A stretch of DNA of 64,000 nucleotides from Bilophila wadsworthia ATCC 49260 (GTDB taxonomy: Bacteria > Desulfobacterota > Desulfovibrionia > Desulfovibrionales > Desulfovibrionaceae). Below the pieces are notes generated by a model that was not told the origin of the DNA, made no database searches, and saw nothing but the letters and a program-made list of their open reading frames with translations. The position numbers and the translations under genes are program-made. This document shows, piece after piece, positions 52,302-61,370 of the stretch (within the stretch, counting starts at the first letter, position 1; each line of letters starts with the position of its first letter). The stretch is from NCBI RefSeq assembly GCF_000701705.1, contig NZ_JNJP01000014.1, forward strand, positions 1-64,000, given 5' to 3'.

Positions 52302-53291
52302 ATGGATACTTTCGTCACCAAGGCCGCCCGCCTCAACGGCCCCCGCGACATCGAACTCATCGAACGCGAACTCGTCTGCGGCGAGGACGACATCATCGTC
52401 AAGAACCACCTCATGGGCATCTGCGGTTCCGATAAAAACTTCTACCGCGGCTACCTGCCTCCGAAGACCGCCGAATTCCGGCAGGACCCCAAGTTCCCCT
52501 TCCTGCTCGGGCACGAGAGCGGCGGCACGGTCGTTGCCGTGGGCAGCCGGGTGGCCGACTACAAGGTCGGCGACAAGGTCATGGCCTTCGGCTGGAACAA
52601 CAACTTCGCCGAATACTTCGCCGCCAAATCCTTCCAGCTCCAGCCCGTGCCCTATGGCCTCGACATGGACATCGCCTCGCTGGGAGAACCCATCTCCTGC
52701 GCCATGTATTCCGGCCTGAACAGCGGGGTGCAGCTCGGGGACACCGTGGTGGTCATGGGCGGCGGCTTCGCCGGGCAGATCATCGCCCAGTGCGCCAGAC
52801 GTAAAGGCGCGTACCGCGTCATCGTGGTGGACGTTCTTGAAGGCAAGCTGGCCCTCGCCCGCAGGCTCGGCGCGGACATCACCCTCAACCCCGGACAGGA
52901 CGACGTCATCGAGGCCGTCAAGGATCTGACCAACGGCCTCGGCGCGGACGTGGTGGTCGAAGCCGCCGGAACCGCCGAATCCTTCAACACCGCCAGCGAG
53001 ATCATCAAACACAACGGCAAGTTCGTGTTCTACAGCTGGGTCACCACCCCGGTGACGCTGAACATCAGCCGCTGGCACGACGACGGGCTGGAATTCATCA
53101 ACACCTGCCTCGTGCACCACACCTGGCAGCAGCGTTATGTCTGGTGCCCGGAAGCCCTGCGCCCGGTGGCCCAGGGGCTCGTCGACGTCAAGCCGCTCAT
53201 CACCGACGAATTCAAGCTGGACGACATCAAGGCCGGGTTCGACCTCGCCGACAAGGACGATGCCGCCATCAAGATCGTATTCAGGCCGTAA
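52302..53291 (+). CDS. Zinc-type alcohol/polyol dehydrogenase
   Basis: A 329-residue medium-chain dehydrogenase. Catalytic-zinc ligands MGICGSDKNFYRG and LGHESGGTVVAVG, NAD fold VVMGGGFAGQIIAQC. The four-cysteine lobe for a structural zinc is missing: GDKVMAFGW runs straight into NNFAEYF. It follows the permease and precedes the OtnC-like aldolase, so it likely oxidises the imported tetronate or polyol to the 3-oxo acid used by the kinase. Confidence 0.9.
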   Translation: MDTFVTKAARLNGPRDIELIERELVCGEDDIIVKNHLMGICGSDKNFYRGYLPPKTAEFRQDPKFPFLLGHESGGTVVAVGSRVADYKVGDKVMAFGWNNNFAEYFAAKSFQLQPVPYGLDMDIASLGEPISCAMYSGLNSGVQLGDTVVVMGGGFAGQIIAQCARRKGAYRVIVVDVLEGKLALARRLGADITLNPGQDDVIEAVKDLTNGLGADVVVEAAGTAESFNTASEIIKHNGKFVFYSWVTTPVTLNISRWHDDGLEFINTCLVHHTWQQRYVWCPEALRPVAQGLVDVKPLITDEFKLDDIKAGFDLADKDDAAIKIVFRP

Positions 53292-53411
53292 CCGGGCCGG
53301 GCCGCCGATCCCGCCTCCCCCGGAAGTGGAATCGCGCGGCCTTGCCGGAAGGCCCCGGCGTCCCCGCCCGTGGGCGCACGCCGCTGTGCAAGGAAGACCA
53401 AGGAAGAAACC

Positions 53412-54056
53412 ATGAGTACCTGCCCTGACTGCGAAACCGGCCGGAACCTGCTTGCCGGAGCCTGCCGCTCCGTCTTCCAGCGCGGCCTAACCGGCGGTTC
53501 CGCCGGAAACATGAGCCTGCGGGTCGAGGGGGGCATCCTCGCCACGCCCACGGGCATCCCCTTCGGCGAGCTGACGCCCGGGAACCTTTCCCTGCTGGAC
53601 GAAACGGGCGCGCTCGTCAGCGGCCCCAAGGCCACCAAGGAAGTGCCGTTCCACCTCGCGTGGTACAAGGCCAACCCCGATCATCTCGCGGTGGTGCACC
53701 TGCATTCGCCGTGGGCCGTGGCCGTCTCCTGCCTGGCGGATCTCGACCCCGGCAGCCCCCTGCCGCCGCTGACGCCCTACCAGCTCATGAAGCTTGGGCA
53801 CCTCGCGGTCGCGCCGTATGCGAAACCCGGCTCGGCGGAGCTGTGCGCGGGCGTCGCCCGCCTCGCCCCCGGACGCACGGCCCTGCTGATGGCCAACCAC
53901 GGCTCCATCACCGGCGGCGCAAGCCTGACCAAGGCGCTGGACGCGGCGGAGGAGCTGGAAGCCACCTGCCGCCTCTACCTGACGCTGCGGGGCCTGCCCG
54001 TGCGCTGCCTGACTCCTGAGCAGGCCGCCGAACTTCTTCCCCCCAAAGGAGCCTGA
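53412..54056 (+). CDS. otnC: Class II aldolase, 3-oxo-tetronate-4-phosphate decarboxylase-like
   Basis: A 214-residue class II aldolase/adducin protein. GLTGGSAGNMSLR near residue 24, ATKEVPFHLAWY with the catalytic Glu, metal His pair VVHLHSPWA and NHGSITGG. Next to a DUF1537 kinase this fits OtnC, which converts 3-oxo-tetronate-4-phosphate to dihydroxyacetone phosphate and CO2. It precedes the kinase by 4 bases. OiaC-type use in apionate catabolism is the main alternative. Confidence 0.87.
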   Translation: MSTCPDCETGRNLLAGACRSVFQRGLTGGSAGNMSLRVEGGILATPTGIPFGELTPGNLSLLDETGALVSGPKATKEVPFHLAWYKANPDHLAVVHLHSPWAVAVSCLADLDPGSPLPPLTPYQLMKLGHLAVAPYAKPGSAELCAGVARLAPGRTALLMANHGSITGGASLTKALDAAEELEATCRLYLTLRGLPVRCLTPEQAAELLPPKGA

Positions 54057-54060
54057 TCCC

Positions 54061-55359
54061 ATGACTGCCGTTCTTGGCTGCATCGCCGACGATTTCACCG
54101 GCGGCACCGACCTTGCCGAAACCCTGAGCCGCAACGGGATGCGCACCATCCAGCTTCTGGGTGTGCCGGATACCGCGCTGGCCTCGGAAGCCGCCGCACA
54201 GGCCGACGCGCTGGTCGTGGCCCTGAAGATCCGCACCGTCCCCGTCGATGAGGCCGTCAGCCAGGCCCTCGCCGCGCTCGAAGCCCTGCGCGCCGCGGGC
54301 TGCCGCCAGTTCTTCTGGAAATACTGCTCCACCTTCGACTCCACCCCCAAGGGCAACATCGGCCCGGTGGCGGAGGCCCTGCTCCAAGCCCTCGGCGGCG
54401 ACCGCGCGGTCGTCTGCCCCTCCTTTCCCGAAAACAAGCGGACGGTCTATCAGGGCTACCTTTTCGTGGGCGACAGGCTGCTGCACGAAACCTCCATGCG
54501 CAGCCACCCGCTGACGCCCATGACCGACGCGAACCTCATCCGGCTCATGGACGCGCAGTCTTCGCGCAAAAGCGGGCTGGTTCCGCTGGAAACCGTCCGG
54601 GAAGGCGTCGAAGCCGTCAAAGCCCGTATGGATGAACTTGCGGCGCAAGGCACGCCGTGGCTCGTCTGCGACGCGCTGTCCGACGCGGATCTGCGGGCCA
54701 TCGGCGCGGCCTGCGCCGGGCACGCGCTGGTCACGGGCGGCAGCGGCGTGGCCCGCGGGCTCGGCGTCAACTTCGGCATCGGCGCGGACGGCCCCGTGCC
54801 CCCGGCCCCCGTCAACGCGCCGGGCCTCGCGCTCGTGCTCGCCGGAAGCTGTTCGCAGGCGACGCAGGCGCAGGTGGCGCGGTTCACGCGGCAGCGCCCC
54901 GGCTTTGCCCTCGATCCGCTGGCCCTTGCCGAGGATCACGGCGGGTACGTCGCCGAGGCCGTCGCCTTCGCCCGCAGGCATTGCCCGGAAGGGCCGTGCA
55001 TCGTCTACTCCACGGCCTCCCCGGACAGGGTCGCCGCCACGCAGGCCCGTTTCGGCAGGGAAGCCGCCGGAGCCATGATCGAGCGGGCGCTCGCCGACAT
55101 CGCCGCCGCGCTGGTGGAAACCGGCGTCAGGCGCATCCTCGTGGCGGGGGGCGAAACCTCCGGCGCGGTCGTGTCCCGCCTTGGCGTGCGCGCGCTGCGC
55201 ATCGGCGAAACCATCGCGCCCGGCGTGCCGTGGACGGAAACGCTGCTCGACCCGGCCAACCCCGGCGCCCCGCACCTTGCCCTTGCCCTCAAGTCGGGCA
55301 ATTTCGGCGGCGAAGACTTTTTCATGCAGGCGCTCGGCCTTCTCGCAAACGCCAACTGA
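54061..55359 (+). CDS. otnK: Four-carbon acid sugar kinase (DUF1537), 3-oxo-tetronate kinase-like
   Basis: A 432-residue DUF1537 kinase: GCIADDFTGGTDLAETL at residues 6-22, KYCSTFDSTPKGNIGPV near 95-111, the nucleotide-binding domain GSCSQATQAQV near 262 and AGGETSGAVVSRLG near 363. OtnK phosphorylates 3-oxo-tetronate at C4. It directly follows the OtnC-like gene, the classical pairing. Confidence 0.92.
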   Translation: MTAVLGCIADDFTGGTDLAETLSRNGMRTIQLLGVPDTALASEAAAQADALVVALKIRTVPVDEAVSQALAALEALRAAGCRQFFWKYCSTFDSTPKGNIGPVAEALLQALGGDRAVVCPSFPENKRTVYQGYLFVGDRLLHETSMRSHPLTPMTDANLIRLMDAQSSRKSGLVPLETVREGVEAVKARMDELAAQGTPWLVCDALSDADLRAIGAACAGHALVTGGSGVARGLGVNFGIGADGPVPPAPVNAPGLALVLAGSCSQATQAQVARFTRQRPGFALDPLALAEDHGGYVAEAVAFARRHCPEGPCIVYSTASPDRVAATQARFGREAAGAMIERALADIAAALVETGVRRILVAGGETSGAVVSRLGVRALRIGETIAPGVPWTETLLDPANPGAPHLALALKSGNFGGEDFFMQALGLLANAN

Positions 55360-55440
55360 CCGCGAAGGGATTCCCTCCGCTTGGAGCGCGCCGCGCTCCC
55401 GCCGGAGCCTGCTTTTCATCCGCAACCACAGGGAGTCATC

Positions 55441-56841
55441 ATGTTCTACGAATCGCTGTTCAATCCGTCCATCCACCGCCCGGTCAAGGCCTGCCTCACG
55501 GGCGCGGGCGAATTCGGTGCGTCCTTCCTCTTCCAGGCGCAGGGAATGCCCCTGCTCGAAGTCCCCGCCGTGTGCACGCGTACCGTGCAGCGCGCGGTGG
55601 ACGCCTATGAAAACGCGGGCATCCCCGCCTCCAAGGTCCGCGTGTGCGAATCCGCCGAGGACGCAAAGAAGGCTTACGCCGACGGCTTCAACGTCGTCGT
55701 GGACAGCTTCGAATGCATCGCGGACCTCCCCCTCGACGTGCTGGTGGAAAGCTCCGGAGCGCCCGAAGCCAGCGCAGCCGCCGCCGAGCTTGCCATCGAG
55801 CGCGGTATGCACGTCGTCATGGTCTCCAAGGAAACCGACTCCGTCGTCGGCTCCATCCTAGCGCGCAAGGCGGCCGAACGCGGCCTCGTCTACACCACCG
55901 GCGACGGCGACCAGCCCAGCCTGCTCATCGGGCTCATCAGCTGGGGCCGCGTCCTCGGCATGAACATCGTGGGCGCGGGCAAATCCAGCGAATACGATTT
56001 CATCTATGATCCCGCGCGCGACATGGTGCTCTGCCCCGGCCAGAAGCAGGAAATCGCCACCCCCGGCATGGGCTCGCTGTGGCAGTTCGGCGACCGCCCG
56101 GCGGAAGAGGTCGTCGGCAAGCGCCGCGCCATGCTCACCTCGCTCTCGCACCGTTCCGTGCCCGACCTCTGCGAAATGGCCGTGGTCGCCAACGCCACGG
56201 GCATGATGCCGGATCGCCCGCTGTTCCACGCGCCGGTGGCCCGCATCGACGAAATGCCCGATCTCTTCTGCCCCAAGGCCGACGGCGGCCTGTTCGACGC
56301 GCCGGGGCGCCTCGACATCTTCAACTGCTTCCGCCGCCCCGACGAGGCGAGCATGGCGGGGGGCGTCTTCATCGTCGTGGAATGCAAGGACAAAAAATCG
56401 TGGCAGGTGCTCAAGGCCAAGGGGCACCCGTGCAGCCGCAACGACCGCTACGCCGCGCTGTACCATCCCGCCCACCTGCTCGGCGTGGAAACGGGCACCA
56501 GCGTCCTCGCGGCGGCCCTCATGAAGCACGCCACCGGCGGCGGCAACCTGCGCCCGCTGTGTGACCTGTGCGGGCGCGCCGTGCGCGACCTTCCCAAGGG
56601 GACCGTCCTTGACATGGGCGGCCACCACCACACCATCGACGGCGTGGAAGGCGTCCTCAACCCCGCCGCCGCCATCGGCCCGGACGCGGCCCTGCCCTTC
56701 TACCTGCTCAGCCACCGGACGCTGTGCAGGGACGTCCCAGCCGGGAAACTGATCACCCTCGGCGATCTCGACATGCCCGAAGAATCCACGCTGCTCCGCC
56801 TGCGCCGCGAACAGGACAAGGCGTTCGGCCTCGTGAAGTAA
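55441..56841 (+). CDS. Homoserine-dehydrogenase-like NAD(P) oxidoreductase with SAF domain
   Basis: A 466-residue protein. N-terminal Rossmann fold (ACLTGAGEFGASFLF), PEASAAAAELAIERGMHVVM, then a homoserine-dehydrogenase-like substrate region, and a C-terminal SAF-like domain (LCRDVPAGKLITLGDLDMPE). It is a family often seen beside DUF1537 kinases, with roles assigned for only a few members. It may be a second dehydrogenase or an epimerase step of the pathway. Last gene of the operon, followed by a strong terminator. Confidence 0.85.
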   Translation: MFYESLFNPSIHRPVKACLTGAGEFGASFLFQAQGMPLLEVPAVCTRTVQRAVDAYENAGIPASKVRVCESAEDAKKAYADGFNVVVDSFECIADLPLDVLVESSGAPEASAAAAELAIERGMHVVMVSKETDSVVGSILARKAAERGLVYTTGDGDQPSLLIGLISWGRVLGMNIVGAGKSSEYDFIYDPARDMVLCPGQKQEIATPGMGSLWQFGDRPAEEVVGKRRAMLTSLSHRSVPDLCEMAVVANATGMMPDRPLFHAPVARIDEMPDLFCPKADGGLFDAPGRLDIFNCFRRPDEASMAGGVFIVVECKDKKSWQVLKAKGHPCSRNDRYAALYHPAHLLGVETGTSVLAAALMKHATGGGNLRPLCDLCGRAVRDLPKGTVLDMGGHHHTIDGVEGVLNPAAAIGPDAALPFYLLSHRTLCRDVPAGKLITLGDLDMPEESTLLRLRREQDKAFGLVK

Positions 56842-56894
56842 GCGGCGGGCAATCCGCCTTCAGGGGGGCAGGCAAGCGTGCCGCCCCCTTTCCC

Positions 56895-56943
56895 AAAAGA
56901 CAGACAGGATCACCTCTTGCCGGGGCGATCCTGTCTGTTTTTT
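56895..56943 (+). terminator. Rho-independent terminator of the tetronate operon
   Basis: ACAGACAGGATC (56900-56911) pairs with GATCCTGTCTGT (56927-56938), then T5; flanking AAAA extends the stem against the T-run. It lies 55 bases after the operon stop. Confidence 0.9.
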
Positions 56944-57142
56944 GCAAAAGCCCTCACGGGAAAGGCGGCCCGCAATGGCACGGGCACGGGCAGCGCCTCC
57001 GGGAAACAAACCGGAATGCGCGGCGTCTTCGCACCGTTCCCGGCTTCCCCCAAAGCGCCGACCGCCGAGCCCATCCCGAGCGGGAACGGCGGCAAAACGC
57101 CTTCTTCTTGCAGCACACCCGCTCTCTTCCGCCCTCACCATG

Positions 57143-57189
57143 AACCGCGGCGGGGGCCTGCGCATGGCCCGCCGCGGTTTCCTGTTTTT
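57143..57189 (+). terminator. Second terminator upstream of the effector gene
   Basis: AACCGCGGCGGG (57143-57154) pairs with CCCGCCGCGGTT (57168-57179), followed by TCCTGTTTTT. There is no gene directly in front of it. Confidence 0.7.
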
Positions 57190-57637
57190 GCGGATTGCCC
57201 GAGCCCCCTTTCAGTCAAAGGGAAAATGCCCTATACCTTTTCAAATTTAAAGAGACATAACGCTCGGAAACAGTTCCGATGCCCCGCAACACGGTGTGGA
57301 TTCTGCCGAAAAAGACGCTTTCCGGCGGAACGGGCCTTTGCTCCGGATAGCGCCGTCCGCCCCCGGATCAGCAGAGCCTGCCGCGACGTCCCTTTTCCCT
57401 GAGCGGTCCCCCCTGCCCCGCACACGGAAACCAGCCGTTCGGCATGAGAGGAGGCGGTCGCCCCTGCCCCATAGCGGGAACCAGCCTCCGCACAGCACTT
57501 GGCAGGGGCACAGGGGCCCCTCCGCCCCGCACACGAGCCCCTCCCGGACAGGCCTCCGGGACCGGCAAAGCTCTGGTCCGCTTCTTGCTGCATAGGAAAA
57601 CATCGTACACCCTTTTCAGAAACGAGGGAGCCTCATC

Positions 57638-60600
57638 ATGTCGCAACTTCATGGAATCAACGGCGCGCAACAGCCGCAGGCCACGGGAATTTCTCCTTCC
57701 GTCGGCAAGCTCGGCCTTCACAGCGTGCAGCTTGGAACCAATCCGCCCGTCCGCCTTGACGCCATCAAAGGCAACAAAATTCCCTTCGCCGGGTTCAGAA
57801 CCGCCACCAAAGTGGTCAACGCCAAAACCGGTGCGCGTGAAAACGCCGCCCTTGCCCTCCGTTCGCTGGCCTCTCCGGACGGCAAGCTGGACGCGAAGGC
57901 CCTCCTCAACGCGACCAAGTCCATGCAGACCCACCTCAATCGGCTGGGCACGCTGGGAGAAATACGCGGCACGATGGACGACGCCGTGATCGCCGCCTTC
58001 GCGCCCGAGGTGGAAAGCCTTTCCAATACGGAACTCCTCAACGCCTACCAGCAGTTCCTTTCCCCGGAAATGAGTCTGCTCAAGCGGGCGCTGCAAGCCG
58101 AAATGAGCGCCAATCCGCGCAATGAGGACGTCATGGCCGCGGCCGCCAACCTGTTCAGCCTCGAAGCGCTCGTCACCAAAGAGGCGAGCAACCGCATCAT
58201 CATCGCGCAGGGCCTCGCGCAGCCCGAACAGATCCCCCCCCTCTCCGCCCAGTACGGCGCGGGCATCGAAGGCATGGGCGCCGCCCGGCCCCACGAGGCC
58301 CCGGCGGACATGAGCGCCGTGAGTATGCACGTGCTCATGGACGTGGCCATCGACAGCTCCGCGCGCCGGGAACGGGTGGGCGGGCTCGTCGCCGATATGG
58401 CCAGCCGCCGCAACCTCGGAAACATCGACGCAAGGCAGTTCGGGGACGTGCTCCGCTCCGCCGGGCTGACCATCAACGTGGATCTCGGCTTCCTGTTCGG
58501 CATGAACGGGCCCAAGCCCCTGCTCAAGGCAGGGGGGGCGTGGGAGCACATTTTCCACTCCATCGAAGCCGCGCCCGACGAGGCCAGCCGTCAGGCCGCC
58601 ATCGACGTGAAAGGCGCGGGCTACATCCAGAAACGCGACAACGTGGAGCGGGGGCTGTTCCCCGAACTGAGCGAGGACCGCCCGGCGGTAGCCAACGAGC
58701 GCCCCACCTACGCCGCGCTCAACCTCCTGCGCCAGCGCACCGGGGCGGCCCCCACCTACGGCACCGTGGCCCTGCACCTCAAGCCCGAAGTCGCCCGGCG
58801 CGCCACCTACACCGTGGACGATACCTTCGTCGCGCTGCGCCTGCGCTATACCGAAGCGGGGCGTCAGGCCGTCCTTGACCTGCTTCCGGGTTCCCCCGGC
58901 ATCAGCGAGGCGCATAAGCTCGATCTGATGACCGAAGGGAGCGAGCTCCGCCGGCGCCTCGACGCGATATTCGACGGCATGGCCGCCAAGGGGGAATTCC
59001 GGGCGGACCTGTTCAAGAACGAGTTCCAGCTGTTCGGGCTCGAGGACGACGAAAACAGCGCCCTCGCCGGGCTGTTCATCAAGGTTTTCAAGGATACCCA
59101 GTCCACGCGCAAGGCAATGGCCTCTTTCGACAGCCTCGAAACCCTGCTCCCCGAGCTGGGCGACATGGACGCCGTCAGCCTCGCGCGCGCCGCGCTGGAC
59201 AGGCAGCAGCACGGCATGGGCCGCGTCGCCAGCGAATGCAACTACATCGAAGCACAAGTGCACGGCCCCATCGTTTTCGCCCGGGATGTGGCGGAAATCG
59301 TCATCAACAAGGAATTCGGGCTCGATCAGCTCCCGCAGGCTCAAAAGGCATGGTTCAATGCCGTGGTCGCCGTGCTCGGCGGCAAGCAGCCCGCCGCCGC
59401 GGACATGGACGCTTTTTCGGCGGAGCAGCGGGCCGAACTTGCCGCCATCCGGGAACAGCTCGGCGGCGCGGTTATCCCTGTGCGCATTGAAGAGCAGATT
59501 CCGGAGCTGGATCTCAAAAATACCGTCAGGTCCGAAGAGCGCGCGTTCTACGCCGCGCACCTCGATCAAGCCCGCATCGACGCGAAGCTCCACGATGTGC
59601 AGCAGGACGACGCCGGGCTTCAGGCTTTCATCAGCCAGATGCTCAGTATACGCCCCGGCGAAGCGGCGGTTTCCCGCATCCTCGGCACCGTGCCCCTCGT
59701 AGCGGGCGGGGACGCGCAAAACGTCCGCGAAGCCTTTGCCGCCTATGTAGAACAATACCGGCATGTTCCCCTGAGAGGGCAGCACACGGAGGATGACGTG
59801 CTGCAAGACGCCATGTGGCAGGCCGTATCTGACGTGATGGGCAAAGGGCGCCTCGATTCCCTTGCCGCCATTGAAGAATTGACGGCTGACCCCGCGCAGC
59901 GGGCGACGCTCAGGGATTTCGTCATGGGGCATCCGCCCATGAGCGGGCAGGCGTTCCGGGCGCTGGCCTCCGCCGCGCTCCAGGGGGCCGGGGTTCTGAA
60001 CGGCCTAGCCCCTGCGGAAGACGAACCGCTGGATGATGAGGCGATGCTCACGCGATTCGGCGGCGCGGCGGCCTCGTTCCGCCGTTCGTTCGACGCGATG
60101 CCTGAAGAGGAGCGCGATGCCGCGGGCGAAGGCAGGCTGTTGCAGGCGTTCGGCGGGCTGGCCTTTTCCCTGATGCGCGACGCCTCGCCCGAGGTGTCCG
60201 GCCGGGTCGCCGAGCGGCTGAACGGCCCCGCCATGCGGGGGCTTTCCGGCGTGCTCCTCCGGCTCGGGGATGCCGAACGCGGTTTCCCGCAAGATGCCGG
60301 ATTCCGTGACGCGCTGGCCTTCAATGCCTTCCAGTCCGGCCTGCGCGCCGCGCTCGGCGGCAGGGCGGAACCCCCGGCGGCCTTTGCCGGGGAACTGTCC
60401 CTCATCCCGCAGGCCGACCGAGGCCGTCTGCGCGCCGCCCTGCCGGGCCTTGCGGACACCCTCGACGCCTCGTTCCCCGCCCGTCCGGCCTTCCCGCCCG
60501 CCCAAGCGGGCAAGCTGGCCGCGACCCCGGCGCAGCACCGCGATTTCCTGCTGTCCATGCTGCCGATCTATCACGATCACGAGCGCCCCGGCGCGTTTGA

Positions 60601-61297
60601 TCACGGCGCGGCCTATCACGGGCGCGGGCACATCTGCCGGGCCTTCATTTTCGCGTCGACGATGGCGGGGCTCATGGAGGAAATGGGGCATACCGTGGAC
60701 AGGACGGCGCTCCTGTGCGGCATAGCCGGGCACGACGCCGGGCGCGAGCGCAACGGCGCGGACACGCCCGAGCAGGAAGCCGAAAGCGCCCGGCTGGCCC
60801 TTGAGAAGATGCACGAGCGTTTCGGGGCGGACACGTTCGGGGACGACTACGAGCGCGAATTCACCGCCGCCATCGTCGGGCACGCCAGCCCCACGCTGGA
60901 ATCCATGCTCCTCAACGCTGCGGACTCGCTGGACATCGGGCGGGTGACGGAATTCGACTTCAAGTATTTCCCGTTCCTGCGCGGCGGGGAGCAGGAAGGC
61001 CCCAAGGCCCTTGTCCCCGAGTACCAGAATCTGCGCCAAGCTCTGCATGAGGAAGCCGACCTGCTCGCACGCATGACCGACCCTCTGACGCAAACCCGCG
61101 ATCTGCGCATGAAGCTCATTCAGGCCGGGGAAGCCGAGGACATGGTGCATGTCCAGCGCGCGGCGTCCGAAGCCGTGGCCGGGCAGCTCGCCCTTGACGC
61201 GGAAGAAGATTTCCTCGCCTTCGTGGAAGGCAAGCTCCGCGCCCATCCGGACATGTTCCCCCTGCTCACCCGGTACTACCTCGATCCGTTGGCATAA
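57638..61297 (+). CDS. Putative type III secretion effector with DUF3626-like region and HD phosphohydrolase domain
   Basis: A 1219-residue soluble protein without Sec signal. The Ser/Gln/Gly-rich first 40 residues suit a type III secretion signal. Residues 354-397 (ERPTYAALNLL, then PTYGTVALHLKPEV and TYTVDDTF) and 536-562 (YIEAQVHGPIVFARDVAEIV) resemble, from memory, the DUF3626 family. A C-terminal HD domain keeps all ligands: His994/His998 in YHGRGH, His1032-Asp1033 in GIAGHDAGRE and Asp1096 in NAADSLDIGR. The following gene encodes a CesT-like chaperone, which is the main reason to call it an effector. Start has GAGGGAG 7 bases upstream. No secretion apparatus gene is in the window. Targets unknown. 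Confidence 0.75.
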   Translation: MSQLHGINGAQQPQATGISPSVGKLGLHSVQLGTNPPVRLDAIKGNKIPFAGFRTATKVVNAKTGARENAALALRSLASPDGKLDAKALLNATKSMQTHLNRLGTLGEIRGTMDDAVIAAFAPEVESLSNTELLNAYQQFLSPEMSLLKRALQAEMSANPRNEDVMAAAANLFSLEALVTKEASNRIIIAQGLAQPEQIPPLSAQYGAGIEGMGAARPHEAPADMSAVSMHVLMDVAIDSSARRERVGGLVADMASRRNLGNIDARQFGDVLRSAGLTINVDLGFLFGMNGPKPLLKAGGAWEHIFHSIEAAPDEASRQAAIDVKGAGYIQKRDNVERGLFPELSEDRPAVANERPTYAALNLLRQRTGAAPTYGTVALHLKPEVARRATYTVDDTFVALRLRYTEAGRQAVLDLLPGSPGISEAHKLDLMTEGSELRRRLDAIFDGMAAKGEFRADLFKNEFQLFGLEDDENSALAGLFIKVFKDTQSTRKAMASFDSLETLLPELGDMDAVSLARAALDRQQHGMGRVASECNYIEAQVHGPIVFARDVAEIVINKEFGLDQLPQAQKAWFNAVVAVLGGKQPAAADMDAFSAEQRAELAAIREQLGGAVIPVRIEEQIPELDLKNTVRSEERAFYAAHLDQARIDAKLHDVQQDDAGLQAFISQMLSIRPGEAAVSRILGTVPLVAGGDAQNVREAFAAYVEQYRHVPLRGQHTEDDVLQDAMWQAVSDVMGKGRLDSLAAIEELTADPAQRATLRDFVMGHPPMSGQAFRALASAALQGAGVLNGLAPAEDEPLDDEAMLTRFGGAAASFRRSFDAMPEEERDAAGEGRLLQAFGGLAFSLMRDASPEVSGRVAERLNGPAMRGLSGVLLRLGDAERGFPQDAGFRDALAFNAFQSGLRAALGGRAEPPAAFAGELSLIPQADRGRLRAALPGLADTLDASFPARPAFPPAQAGKLAATPAQHRDFLLSMLPIYHDHERPGAFDHGAAYHGRGHICRAFIFASTMAGLMEEMGHTVDRTALLCGIAGHDAGRERNGADTPEQEAESARLALEKMHERFGADTFGDDYEREFTAAIVGHASPTLESMLLNAADSLDIGRVTEFDFKYFPFLRGGEQEGPKALVPEYQNLRQALHEEADLLARMTDPLTQTRDLRMKLIQAGEAEDMVHVQRAASEAVAGQLALDAEEDFLAFVEGKLRAHPDMFPLLTRYYLDPLA

Positions 61298-61309
61298 TGA
61301 ACCTCCCTC

Positions 61310-61337
61310 CCCGCGCCCTTCCACCGAGGGGCGCGGG
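61310..61337 (+). promoter_or_regulatory. Hairpin between effector and chaperone genes
   Basis: CCCGCGCCC (61310-61318) pairs with GGGCGCGGG (61329-61337) in the 73-base gap. With no T-run it may set relative expression by attenuation or RNA processing rather than stop transcription. Confidence 0.5.
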
Positions 61338-61370
61338 TACGACACTCCCACAGCCGTATAAGGAAAGATT

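Larger units (their letters stand above)
56842..57637. other. Intergenic region before the effector gene
   Basis: About 800 bases without a gene, with two terminators (listed) isolating the effector gene from the tetronate operon. A weak promoter candidate is TTTCAG (57209-57214), 17-base spacer, TATACC (57232-57237). Degenerate CCCTGCCCC-type repeats occupy 57410-57540. Confidence 0.5.

Noticed and set aside
57410..57540. CCCTGCCCC-type tandem repeats upstream of the effector
   Set aside because: Copies are too degenerate and of unequal spacing to support a defined repeat or binding-site array.
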